From Heterostelium multicystogenum (taxonomy: Eukaryota; Evosea; Eumycetozoa; Acytosteliales; Acytosteliaceae): a stretch of DNA of 23,108 bases. The notes below the pieces were generated by a model, which saw only the letters and a program-made list of their open reading frames with translations, was not told where the DNA came from and did not search any database. Position 1 is the first letter of the stretch; each line of letters starts with the position of its first letter. Below are positions 1 to 8,640 of this stretch, piece after piece. Made by a program: the position numbers and the translations under genes. Where the stretch lies: contig RCNN01000591.1 in the NCBI GenBank assembly GCA_003667245.1, positions 1-23,108 of the forward strand, in the 5' to 3' direction.

Positions 1-13
1 GGAGCGCCAAGCC

Positions 14-537
14 ATGAGTGCGCAACCACCCGGCAAGCGCGCCGGGCGTGTGTTGATGGTTCGTCGCGTGGGGCGCCGGCCTGTTTTTGGCGACACGATT
101 TTTTGGGCAGTGGGAAGCGCGACAGGAAAACCCCAATGCCGTGGTGACCTCGGAGCAGCACGAGGGTTATATCGAAGTAAAACTGCTGGGCAACGGCCAA
201 GGGCATTTTGTCGCCACTGGCCAGATCAACGGCAAGCCGGTGCAGTTCATGCTCGACACCGGGGCCACCGACGTGGCGGTTCCGGCTGAATTGGCCGACC
301 GTCTCGGGCTTGAACGCGGCAATGCCGGTTGGCGTGAGTACGGCCAACGGGCGAACCCAGGGCTTTCGGACCGAGTTGGGCCGCCTGCAACTGGGCGATA
401 TCGTCCTTCGGGACGTGCGCGCCATCGTGGTACCGGGTTTGGGCGATGAACAGGTATTGCTGGGCATGAGTGCATTGAAACAACTTGAATTTACCCAGCG
501 CAGCGGCACTTTGCTGCTGCGCCAGACCAAACAATGA
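14..537 (+). CDS. Retropepsin-like (clan AA) aspartic protease, TIGR02281 type, frameshifted twice
   Basis: Small membrane-anchored aspartic protease, predicted to act in the periplasm; substrate unknown. A basic N-terminus (about residues 1-15) leads into one hydrophobic segment ([10 protein letters not shown]). It is followed by a retropepsin fold with the catalytic motif [11 protein letters not shown] and the later hydrophobic [12 protein letters not shown], which matches the usual C-terminal G-M-x-x-L of the family. The frame is broken by one extra base at 58-64 and one extra A at 321-322. Allowing for both, the length is 173 aa, normal for the family. GGAG at bases 1-4 supports the ATG at 14. 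It ends 10 bases before parC, so the two are probably cotranscribed. The family is recognised with good confidence; the gene is more likely miscalled by sequencing error than truly broken. Confidence 0.82.
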
Positions 538-547
538 TGAGGCCCGC

Positions 548-2812
548 ATGAGTGACATCCTTGCAGACAGCTTAGATGGCGTTGAACGCCGGTCGCTGGC
601 TGACTTCACCGAAAATGCCTACCTCAACTACTCCATGTACGTGATCATGGACCGTGCCTTGCCGCATATCGGCGACGGCCTGAAGCCCGTACAGCGGCGC
701 ATTATCTATGCGATGAGTGAGTTGGGCCTGGACGCTGACTCCAAGCCACAGAAGTCGGCGCGGTACCGTCGGTGACGTGCTCGGTAAGTTCCACCCCCAC
801 GGCGATTCGGCGTGCTACGAAGCCATGGTGCTGATGGCCAGCCGTTCAGCTACCGCTACACGCTGGTGGACGGCCAGGGTAACTGGGGTGCGCCGGATGA
901 TCCGAAGTCCTTCGCCGCCATGCGTTACACCGAAGCGCGTCTGTCGCGGTATTCGGAAGTGTTGCTCAGCGAACTGGGCCAGGGCACGGCCAACTGGGGC
1001 CCGAACTTTGACGGCACCCTCGACGAGCCGCTGGTGTTGCCGGCACGTTTGCCGAATATCCTGCTCAATGGCACCACAGGTATCGCCGTGGGCATGGCCA
1101 CTGACGTACCGCCCCACAACCTGCGGGAAGTGGCCAGCGCCTGCGTGCGCCTGCTGGATGAGCCGAAGGCTACGGTCGAACAGCTCTGCGAGCATATCCA
1201 GGGCCCGGATTACCCGACCGAAGCAGAAATCATCACGCCTCGCGCCGACCTGCTGAAAATCTACCAGACCGGTAAAGGCTCGGTGCGCATGCGCGCCGTG
1301 TACCACATCGAAGACGGCGACATCATCGTCACGGCGCTGCCGCACCAGGTGTCCGGCGCCAAGGTGCTGGAGCAGATTGCCGCGCTGATGCAGGCCAAGC
1401 CGTCGAAGCTGCCGCAAGTCGCCGACCTGCGTGACGAGTCCGACCACGAAAACCCGTGCCGCATCGTGATCATCCCGACCAACAGCCGGGTCGACCATGA
1501 AGTGCTGATGCAGCATCTGTTCGCCAGCACCGAGCTGGAGTCCAGCTATCGGGTCAACATCAACATCATTGGCCTGGACGGCAAGCCGCAGTTGAAGAAC
1601 CTGCGGGCTTTGCTGGTGGAATGGCTGGAATTCCGGGTGCAGACCGTGCGTCGCCGCCTGCAATTCCGCCTGGACAAGGTCGAACGCCGCCTGCACCTGT
1701 TGGACGGCTTGCTGATCGCTTACCTCAACCTGGATGAAGTGATCCATATCATCCGTACCGCCGAGCACCCGAAGGCCGAGCTGATCGCGCGCTTCGAACT
1801 CAGCGAAATCCAGGCCGACTACATCCTCGACACCCGTCTGCGTCAGTTGGCGCGACTGGAAGAGATGAAGCTGCGGGACGAACAGGACGCGCTGCTCAAG
1901 GAACAAGCCAAGCTCCAGGCCCTGCTGGGCAGCGAGGCCAAGCTGAAGAAGCTGGTGCGCACCGAGCTGATCAAGGACGCCGAAACCTATGGCGACGACC
2001 GCCGCTCGCCGATTGTCGAGCGCGCCGAAGCCAAGGCCCTGACCGAAACCGAGTTGCTGCCCAACGAGAAAATTACCGTCGTTCTGTCGGAAAAGGGTTG
2101 GGTTCGCTCAGCCAAAGGGCATGATATTGACGCCACCGGCCTGTCTTACAAGGCTGGCGACGGTTTCAAAACCGCGGCGGCGGGGCGTTCCAACCAGTTT
2201 GCGGTGTTTATCGACTCCACCGGTCGCAGTTACTCGGTGCCGGCGCACACCTTGCCATCGGCGCGGGGGCAGGGCGAGCCATTGACCGGACGCCTGACAC
2301 CGCCGCCGGGTGCGAATTTTGAGTGCGTGCTGCTGCCGGACGATGACTCGTTGTACGTCATCGCTTCCGATGCGGGCTATGGGTTCGTGGTCAAGGGTGA
2401 AGACCTGCAGGCCAAGAACAAGGCGGGCAAGGCGTTGTTGAGCCTGCCGAACAACGCCAAGGTGATCCTGCCGCGTCCGGTGGAAGACCGTGAAGGCAAC
2501 TGGCTGGCGTCGGTGACGACCGAAGGGCGCCTGCTGGTGTTCAAGATCAGCGATTTGCCGCAGTTGGGCAAAGGCAAGGGCAACAAGATCATTGGTATTC
2601 CCGGGGAGCGGGTGGCCAGTCGCGAAGAGTACGTGACCGACATCGCCGTGATCCCGGAAGGCTCGACCCTGGTGTTGCAGGCCGGCAAGCGCACGTTGTC
2701 ACTGCGCCCTGACGACCTCGAGCACTACAAGGGTGAGCGGGGTCGTCGTGGCAATAAACTGCCGCGCGGCTTCCAGCGAGTGGACGCTTTACTGGTGGAA
2801 ACGCCCGTTTAA
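548..2812 (+). CDS. parC: DNA topoisomerase IV subunit A, with a short out-of-frame tract
   Basis: Breaks and rejoins double-stranded DNA to decatenate sister chromosomes; works as ParC2ParE2. The N-terminal winged-helix/tower region is followed by the active-site tyrosine in [12 protein letters not shown] (Tyr127), and the C-terminal half holds the beta-pinwheel. One extra G at 762-763 and one missing C near 839 put about 77 bases out of frame, then the frame returns. The net length, 754 aa, is normal. The tract covers the quinolone-resistance region: read in the third frame it gives [13 protein letters not shown], i.e. the sensitive-type Ser87 and Glu91. GAGG at 539-542 supports the ATG at 548. 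A naive gene caller would start the protein at 812 and lose the N-terminus. The upstream neighbour is the small aspartic protease. Confidence 0.95.
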
Positions 2813-2828
2813 GGCGATATAGAGCGCC

Positions 2829-2854
2829 CGATCTACGATTTAACCCGTAGATCG
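2829..2854 (+). other. Stem-loop downstream of parC
   Basis: Nine-base perfect stem (CGATCTACG / CGTAGATCG) with an 8-base loop, 17 bases after the parC stop. There is no T tract after it, so a Rho-independent terminator is unproven. It could be a mRNA 3'-end stabiliser or a weak terminator. The rest of the 174-base gap up to 2987 shows nothing else I can name. Confidence 0.4.
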
Positions 2855-2986
2855 ACGCTTTCGCGCTGGAGTCATGGCGCATATTCACGGATGATATGGC
2901 CTTTCCAGCGCCGGCGTGGCTGAGCGCGTACAGGTTATTTTTGAGTATTACATTGTGGTTCGCCTTGTGGCAGCCACCTGGATGGG

Positions 2987-3697
2987 ATGATGACTGCTCC
3001 GCGCCTTCCTTTATTTTTGTTGCTCGCTGGCCTTTTGGGCCTGGCGGGTTGCAGCACACACCAACCGGTGTCGCTGTATCAGCTGGACAGTGGAAGTCCG
3101 GCTCAGCCTGCACAAAGTGCCGGCATGGCTGTATTGCTTGGCCCTGTTGTAGTGGCCGACTATCTGCAACGTGAAACCCTGCTGCAACGTCAGAACGACG
3201 GCAGCCTGCAAGGTTCCACCGATGGCCGCTGGGCCGGTAGCCTTTCGTCCGACATCAATCAGTTGATGTTGCGCCAGGTGGCTGGCCACCTGGACAGCCA
3301 GCGTGTGGTATTGGCGCCGGCGCCGTTGGGTTTTGCCCCGGACGTACAGGTGCTGCTGACCATTACGCGACTGGACTCGGGCGTGTCGCAGCCCGCTATC
3401 CTCGACGCGCAATGGCGCTTGATCGACCGTCGTGGCCAGGTGCGGGATAACCGCATCGTGCACTTGCAGGAAGAGCACAGCGGCAGCACCGCGTCCCAGG
3501 TCCAGGCCCAGGGTGTGTTGCTGCAACGTTTGGCTGACCAGCTGTCGGTGGCCCTCAAGCCATTGGCCAATCAGCCAGCGGTGGCAGAAGCGCCACGCAA
3601 ACAAGCCCCGGCGCAGCCCAAGGCTGCGGCACCGGAGAAGCCGAAGATGCCGATGGCCGTGCCGATTCGCACCGATATGGAAGTGTTCAGGTTCTGA
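2987..3697 (+). CDS. PqiC-type lipoprotein (ABC-type transport auxiliary lipoprotein)
   Basis: Predicted outer-membrane lipoprotein of the PqiC / ABC_trans_aux family, whose characterised members partner MCE proteins in intermembrane lipid transport. The signal peptide (about residues 1-20) ends in the lipobox LAGC, with the lipidated Cys at about residue 22. The body (about residues 28-185) has the family pattern, starting with VSLYQLDSG and including a GRWAGSLSSDINQLMLRQ-like segment. A tail of about 50 residues is rich in Pro, Ala and Lys. The length is 236 aa. ATG 2987 or 2990 are both possible, with GGATGGG just upstream. No pqiA or pqiB lies next to it in the window, so its partner must be encoded elsewhere. 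It is followed by a clear terminator. Family assignment is good; the transport role is inferred. Confidence 0.8.
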   Translation: MMTAPRLPLFLLLAGLLGLAGCSTHQPVSLYQLDSGSPAQPAQSAGMAVLLGPVVVADYLQRETLLQRQNDGSLQGSTDGRWAGSLSSDINQLMLRQVAGHLDSQRVVLAPAPLGFAPDVQVLLTITRLDSGVSQPAILDAQWRLIDRRGQVRDNRIVHLQEEHSGSTASQVQAQGVLLQRLADQLSVALKPLANQPAVAEAPRKQAPAQPKAAAPEKPKMPMAVPIRTDMEVFRF

Positions 3698-3714
3698 CCT
3701 GAATACAGACCAAC

Positions 3715-3744
3715 AAAAAGGCCCGCTGATGAGCGGGCCTTTTG
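3715..3744 (+). terminator. Rho-independent terminator after the PqiC-type gene
   Basis: Stem GGCCCGCT (3720-3727) / AGCGGGCC (3732-3739) with a 4-base loop, preceded by A5 and followed by T4. The A and T runs make it plausible in both directions, which fits its place between converging genes. Confidence 0.85.
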
Positions 3745-3775
3745 TTTGTGCGGGATTTGAGCGGTACGCAGATCT

Positions 3776-3869
3776 AATGTGGGAGCGGGCTTGCTCGCGA
3801 AGGCGGCGGATCAGTCGATACATAGGCTGACTGACAGGCCGCTTTCGCGAGCAAGCCCGCTCCCACATT
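3776..3869. repeat. Inverted REP pair (BIME-like), Pseudomonas type
   Basis: Two perfect 26-base copies in opposite orientation, 3776-3801 and 3844-3869, with core GGGAGCGGGCTTGCTCGCGA. The 42-base spacer is partly self-complementary near the arms. The same core recurs at 12274-12373 with two differences in the 23 bases compared. REP sequences of this kind are spread by REP-associated tyrosine transposases in Pseudomonas; none is encoded in this window. It sits between converging genes, right after a terminator. Confidence 0.9.
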
Positions 3870-3884
3870 GATTTGCGTTGTTCT

Positions 3885-5418
3885 TTAGTTCTTCGCCCGC
3901 GTCTCATGCATCCGCGCCAGCTGGCGCTCAAGCATCGACGGGTAAGGCTCCATCAACCGCTCCACACAGCACGCACCTTCAGGGCTGGCAATCGGGCGGA
4001 TCCGCGCACGCTGGCGAATCAGCACGTCGTCACTGATCTTGCGTTCCACCAGCAGCAGGTTGCGGCTGTGTTGCGACAAGGCCAGCGCATCCTGGGCAAT
4101 CTCGGTCAGGAGCAGATCGATTCTGGCTCATGCCATACAGATCGTCGCCCACCGTCAGGCCCAATTGCAGTTGCAGGGTGATGCCGCTGTCGGCCACTTC
4201 GATTTGCAGCGCATGGCCCAGGGCCCGCAGCAGTTCACCGCAGCAGATGGCGTTGGTCAGGTAGTCTTCGCCGCTGTCTTCGCTGTGGAACAGCATCAAG
4301 GTGCTGCCGTCGTTCAGGGTGTGCAGTTCGCTCTGATACAGCGAGGCCGCCTGGTCGAGGCAGTCACGGTAACGTTCCAGCAGCTCGGTCAGGCGTGCCC
4401 GCGGCAAGCGACGCAGTTGATCCTGTGCGCCCAGTTGCACGGCCAATACGGCGCTGTGCTGGGGCTGGGTGCTGCGCACCGGAGCAGGCTGCACAGCAGG
4501 AGCGGTTGGCACTGAAGTATCGCGAAGATCGGCGAACGGGTCTTCTTCGTCCAGTTCGTCTTCTTCTGCCTTGATCACATGACGGGTCGCCGGCTTTTGG
4601 GCCGCTACCGGCGCAGACTCGTCGAAGCTCGGGTCCCGCAGGTTGCGCACTTCAAACTCGGGCTCGTCGTCTTCGTAGTCGGTGTCGTCGAACTCGGGCT
4701 CGGGTTCAACCTCGGGCACTACGGGCTCCGGCGCGAAGCTGGTGTGCAGTTGGCGGGCGAGGTCGCCGATTTCGTCCTGGCGGTCGGTGGCCGGGGTGTG
4801 TTCATCGATATCCCGCAGCCAGATGCGCAGTTGCATCAGTGGCGTGGAGATATGCCGGCCCAGGCGCAGGCTCAAGGCCAGGGACAGTGCCAGCAGGATC
4901 GCACTCAAGATACCCATGCTTTGCAGGCTGATGGTCATCGGCTGCTGGAACTGTTGCATGTCCAGGCTGATGCGCAGTTGGCCGGCCTTCACGTCCTGAA
5001 ACGTGATATTGCTCTGGTACAGGCCTTCGGCTTCACCCAGCAGGCCGTTTTTCGGGCGTTGCCCGGCTTCGGCCATGATCCGGTTGTCCACGCTATAGAT
5101 AGCGGCGTGGGCCACCAGCGGGTTCTTGGTCAGGTTGTTGAGCAGCACGTTGAGGCTGAGGATGTCGTTGGACACCAACAACTCAGTCGCCGAGGTGGCG
5201 GTCTGGGTGGTCAGGCTCTCGCCCAAAGCGTCGGCTTGCTCGTGCATGGCCTGCTTGAACTGCAAACCCATCACGCAGGCGTAGATGACCAGGGCCAGGG
5301 CGACCAGGATCACGTTATGGCTGGCGATGCGTAATGCGATCGGTACACGGCGGTGGCGCAGTGCCCGGAAGATCAGCAGGAAGAAGTTATCGGTTTTTAC
5401 TGGCGTGGGCCGGTTCAC
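3885..5418 (-). CDS. YtjB/AhpA-family membrane sensor-like protein with C-terminal cyclase-like domain, frameshifted
   Basis: Inner-membrane protein, about 510 aa once one extra base near 4115-4121 is allowed for. Order: cytoplasmic N-terminus; TM1 at about residues 31-51 (VILVALALVIYACVMGL); periplasmic domain of about 110 residues; TM2 at about residues 166-184 (ILSAILLALSLALSL); a HAMP-like helix (ISTPLMQLRIWLRDI); a very acidic, Pro-rich linker of about 100 residues; then an alpha/beta C-terminal domain. That domain has DGSTLMLFH, a helix beginning NAICCGELLRALGHAL and LQLGLTVGDDLYG, which look like a degenerate class III nucleotidyl cyclase. The catalytic metal-binding Asp residues are not evident. 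The start is GTG. As in enterobacteria (ytjB/smp), it is divergent from serB. The function is not known to me; the family call is fairly sure, the cyclase likeness is inference. Confidence 0.72.
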
Positions 5419-5454
5419 TTAAGCTCGGCTCTTTAGTCCGTGAAGTTGACGCGC

Positions 5455-5482
5455 AGTATAGCGACAGGCCCAAGACCGGCAA
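5455..5482 (-). promoter_or_regulatory. Sigma-70-type promoter for the YtjB-like gene
   Basis: Read on the minus strand: TTGCCG (5477-5482), a 16-base spacer, then TATACT (5455-5460), 36 bases ahead of the GTG start. Both boxes are close to consensus. Confidence 0.6.
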
Positions 5483-5518
5483 AAGCGCTGGCTGTGCCCG
5501 ATGGTCACTGAAAGTGGG

Positions 5519-5524
5519 TAGAAT
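5519..5524 (+). promoter_or_regulatory. Possible -10 box for serB
   Basis: TAGAAT, 29 bases before the serB start. No good -35 hexamer is seen at the usual distance, so this is tentative. Confidence 0.3.
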
Positions 5525-5542
5525 GCGGTTTTTTTCCAGCTC

Positions 5543-5556
5543 GGGGGTGCGCTTTG
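5543..5556 (+). promoter_or_regulatory. Ribosome binding site that sets the TTG start of serB
   Basis: GGGGG at 5543-5547 lies 6 bases before TTG 5554. The GTG at 5547 is out of frame, and the TTG yields the standard Pseudomonas SerB N-terminus (REIVLINITG). Confidence 0.6.
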
Positions 5557-6769
5557 CGCGAAATTGTCCTGATTAACATCACAGGTGAGGACCGTCCGGG
5601 TCTCACCGCAGCCATTACCGGTGTTCTGGCCCAGGGTGGTGTGAACATTCTCGACATCGGCCAGGCAGTGATTCACGACACGCTGTCGTTCGGCATCCTG
5701 GTGGAAATTCCCAGCACCGAGCAGGCCTCGTCCGTGCTCAAGGACATCCTGTTTACGGCGTATAAGCTCGATCAGCAGGTGCGTTTCACCCCGGTGTCCG
5801 AAGAGGATTACCAGAGTTGGGTGGCCGGCCAGGGCAAAAAACGCCACATCGTGACCCTGTTGACCCGCAAGGTGACGGCCGAGCAATTGCAGCGTGTCAG
5901 TTCGATCACGGCTCAATACGGTTTGAATATCGACCACATTGACCGTCTGTCGGGTCGTATGCCGTTGGACACGCCAGCGGACAAGGGCAAGGGCTGTATT
6001 GAGTTCTCCGTACGCGGTGAGCCGGCAGATTCCCCAGGCCCTGCGTGCCGAATTCCTGAGCGTTGCCCAGGAGCTGAATGTCGATATCGCCTTCCAGGAA
6101 GACTCGCTGTTCCGCCGCAATCGCCGCCTGGCGGTGTTCGACATGGATTCGACGCTGATCGAAGCCGAAGTCATCGACGAATTGGCCAAGGCTGCCGGTG
6201 TAGGCGAGCAGGTTTCGGAAATTACCGAGCGTGCCATGGCTGGTGAGCTGGATTTCCGAGCCAGCTTCAAGGAGCGCCTGGCGCTGCTCAAGGGCCTGGA
6301 TGTGAGCGTACTGGACTCCATCGGTGCCTCCCTGCGACTGACCGAAGGCGCCGAAACCCTGTTCGCCGAACTCAAGCGCCTGGGCTACAAGACCGCGATC
6401 CTGTCGGGCGGTTTCACCTACTTCGCCAAGCAATTGCAGGCCAAGCTGGGTATCGACTATGTGTTCGCCAACGAGCTGGAAGTGGTGGACGGCAAGGTGA
6501 CGGGTGTGGCCGTGGAGCCGATTGTCGACGCACAGCGTAAGGCTGACCTGTTGCGGGAATTGGCACACAAGGAAGGGTTGCGTCTGGAGCAGACCATTGC
6601 GGTCGGCGACGGGGCAAATGACTTGCCGATGCTGGCGATTGCCGGGTTGGGTGTGGCGTTCCGGGCCAAGCCGCTGGTCAAGCAATCGGCCAAGCAGGCG
6701 ATTTCGACTTTAGGGCTGGATGGCGTGTTGTACCTGTTGGGCTTTCGCGACCGCGACGGTCAGCTCTGA
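5554..6769 (+). CDS. serB: Phosphoserine phosphatase, frameshifted
   Basis: Last step of serine synthesis: hydrolyses O-phospho-L-serine to serine. Two N-terminal ACT-like regulatory domains (about residues 1-170; REIVLINITGEDRPGLTAAI opens the first) precede a HAD hydrolase core. The core has motif I DMDSTLIEAE (nucleophile Asp196, acid Asp198), motif II in LSGGFTYF, and GDGANDLPM for metal binding. One extra T at 6030-6031 breaks the frame between the ACT and HAD parts. Allowing for it, the protein is 404 aa, normal for the genus. The start is TTG with a GGGGG ribosome site. It is divergent from the YtjB-like gene, a pairing also known in E. coli. Its stop is one base from a long palindromic repeat. 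Confidence 0.94.
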
Positions 6770-6770
6770 A

Positions 6771-6883
6771 GATCGTTCCCACGCTCTGCGTGGGAACGCC
6801 GCCCTGGACGCTCCGCGTCCGATTTTGAGGTTGAGACGCGGAGCGTCCCGGGATGCATTCCCACGCAGAGCGTGGGAATGATC
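6771..6883. repeat. Nested palindromic repeat filling the serB-psd junction
   Basis: A 26-base outer inverted repeat (6771-6796 / 6858-6883, one mismatch) encloses an inner one (GACGCTCCGCGTC 6807-6819 / GACGCGGAGCGTC 6835-6847). Each arm is itself palindromic, e.g. TTCCCACGC-TCT-GCGTGGGAA. This family is common in P. fluorescens genomes. It takes up 113 of the 120 bases between two converging stop codons and has no T tract, so any terminator role would rest on structure alone. Confidence 0.88.
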
Positions 6884-6889
6884 GCTAGG

Positions 6890-7750
6890 TCAGGCTTTCG
6901 GTAAACCCATGCCCTGGCCCATCTGCACCGGCGTCCCCGCCTGCAGTGCTTCCGACCATTGAACCTGGTCCGGCCCAAACAGCACGATTGCCGTCGAACC
7001 CAGCTTGAAGCGCCCCAGTTCCGCACCTTTTTCCAGATGGATCGGCCCGCGGGCAGCTTCGTCGTAGCGGAAGGTTTTCAGTTCGCGCTTCGGCGGTGTA
7101 ACCAGGCCGGCCCATACGGTTTCAATCGACGCCACGATCATCGCGCCAACCAGCACCACGGCCATCGGGCCGCGTTCGGTGTCGAAAATGCAGGCAACAC
7201 GCTCGTTACGCGCAAATAGTTCCGGCACATTTTCGGCCGTGGTCTGGTTCACCGAGAAGATTCGGCCAGGGATGTAAACCATTTCCCGCAGGGTGCCGGC
7301 CAATGGCATATGCACCCGGTGGTAGTCCTTCGGCGACAGGTAAACAGTGGCGAAATCGCCGCCCATGAACGGCGCAGCCACCGCCGCATCGCCGCCCAGC
7401 AATTCCAGCACGCTGAAGCTGTGGCCCTTGGCCTGGAACACCCGGCCATGTTCAATCGGGCCCAACTGGCTGACCGCGCCATCGGCCGGGCTCAACACCG
7501 CGCCTGGGGTCTGATCCAGCGGGCGTGCACCGTCTTTCAGTGCGCGGGTGAAGAAGGCGTTGAAGTGCTCGTAAGCGGTCACGTCTTCAACCAGGGCCTG
7601 GGACATGTCCACTTGATAACGCTTGGCAAACCAGCTGGTGAACGCATTCTTGAACCAGCGCACGCGGCATTCGGCAATGCAACCGGCCAGACGCGACAGC
7701 AGGTGGTGGGGCAGCAAGTACTGGCTGAGGATGAACAACTGCTTTTTCAT
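6890..7750 (-). CDS. psd: Phosphatidylserine decarboxylase proenzyme
   Basis: Makes phosphatidylethanolamine from phosphatidylserine at the inner membrane. The 286-aa proenzyme has the self-cleavage motif LGST at residues 250-253; cleavage between Gly251 and Ser252 gives the beta and alpha chains and turns Ser252 into the pyruvoyl group. Other family marks are [14 protein letters not shown] near residue 67, SPADGAV, and [13 protein letters not shown] with the conserved His. An AAGGA site precedes the ATG. The reading frame is intact. It lies 16 bases after rhdA and is probably cotranscribed with it. In E. coli psd lies directly beside rsgA; here the HDOD and mot genes intervene. Confidence 0.96.
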   Translation of the reverse strand: MKKQLFILSQYLLPHHLLSRLAGCIAECRVRWFKNAFTSWFAKRYQVDMSQALVEDVTAYEHFNAFFTRALKDGARPLDQTPGAVLSPADGAVSQLGPIEHGRVFQAKGHSFSVLELLGGDAAVAAPFMGGDFATVYLSPKDYHRVHMPLAGTLREMVYIPGRIFSVNQTTAENVPELFARNERVACIFDTERGPMAVVLVGAMIVASIETVWAGLVTPPKRELKTFRYDEAARGPIHLEKGAELGRFKLGSTAIVLFGPDQVQWSEALQAGTPVQMGQGMGLPKA

Positions 7751-7766
7751 TAACTGTCCTTAAACC

Positions 7767-8582
7767 TTAAATCTCAACGGGGGTGTCGGGGTGGTTGCCC
7801 CATTCGCCCCAGGAACCGGCATAACCTTTGACTCGCGGATAACCGAGCGCCTTGGCCACCAGGTAGGTGAAGCCAGAACGATGGTGAGTCTGGCAGTGGG
7901 TGATGATTTCTTTGTCGCGGGTCAGCCCGAGGTCCTCGAGGATCTGCGGCATGTCGCGGCGAATCCGCAGTTGGCGTGCCTTGTCCATGCCGGCGGTCCA
8001 TTCGAAGTTCACTGCGCCCGGGATGTGTCCACCCTTGGCCGCGAGGACTTTCTCGCCGGAGTATTCCAGCGGGCCACGGGCGTCCCAGATGCCGAGGTCG
8101 GCAGCGCCGAGACGGCTTTGCAGGTATTCGCGGGTGGCGGTGGGTTCTTCATGCAACGTCAGGCTGACCGGGCCGCCGGCGCTGGCCGGTACCTCGGTGG
8201 ACACTGGGTGTTTTTCTTCCAGCCACGCCAGCAGGCCGCCGTCGAGGTAGTGGTATTTCTTGTGGCCGATGACGTCGAGCATCCAGATGAATCGCCCGGC
8301 CCAGCCACCGCCTTCGTCGTCATACACCACGTAAGTGGCATCAGGGGTGTGACCCAGTTCGCCGAACAGCTTTTCAAGATCGGCCTTGCCCGGCAGCAGG
8401 CCCGGCGCTGGTGGCTGGCCCAGTTGAGTGCGTTTTGGATCAACGAAACGTGCGCCGGGGATATGCCCTTCGGCGTAACGCGCAGCGCTGGTGAGGTCCA
8501 CCAGGATCAGGTGTTCGGCATCGAGGCGACCGAGCAGGTCACTGGCCTCGATGACCAGCGGCAAGCCAGAGAAGTCAGGCAT
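7767..8582 (-). CDS. rhdA: Thiosulfate sulfurtransferase (rhodanese) RhdA
   Basis: Transfers sulfane sulfur from thiosulfate to a thiophilic acceptor such as cyanide, probably in the cytoplasm. It is a tandem rhodanese of 271 aa: an inactive N-terminal domain (about 1-125, with the rhodanese signature AEGHIPGARFVDP) and a catalytic C-terminal domain (about 140-271). The active-site loop is CQTHHRS with Cys230, the same loop and position as I recall for Azotobacter vinelandii RhdA. The start at 8582 is chosen over 8600 because AGGAG lies 6 bases upstream of it and the family begins there. It follows the HDOD gene by 58 bases and precedes psd by 16, suggesting one minus-strand operon. Confidence 0.92.
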   Translation of the reverse strand: MPDFSGLPLVIEASDLLGRLDAEHLILVDLTSAARYAEGHIPGARFVDPKRTQLGQPPAPGLLPGKADLEKLFGELGHTPDATYVVYDDEGGGWAGRFIWMLDVIGHKKYHYLDGGLLAWLEEKHPVSTEVPASAGGPVSLTLHEEPTATREYLQSRLGAADLGIWDARGPLEYSGEKVLAAKGGHIPGAVNFEWTAGMDKARQLRIRRDMPQILEDLGLTRDKEIITHCQTHHRSGFTYLVAKALGYPRVKGYAGSWGEWGNHPDTPVEI

Positions 8583-8640
8583 GTGAGGTCTCCTGGGCAT
8601 AAAAATTGGGCGCTAAGGGAGGGCGATTGTAGCGCAAGCG

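Noticed and set aside
815..1906. Long open frame on the minus strand opposite parC
   Set aside because: It has no family resemblance and is explained by GC-rich codon bias opposite a real gene; ParC is clear on the plus strand.
3776..3869. CRISPR-like repeat
   Set aside because: There are only two copies, in inverted orientation, with no array or cas genes; it matches REP elements.
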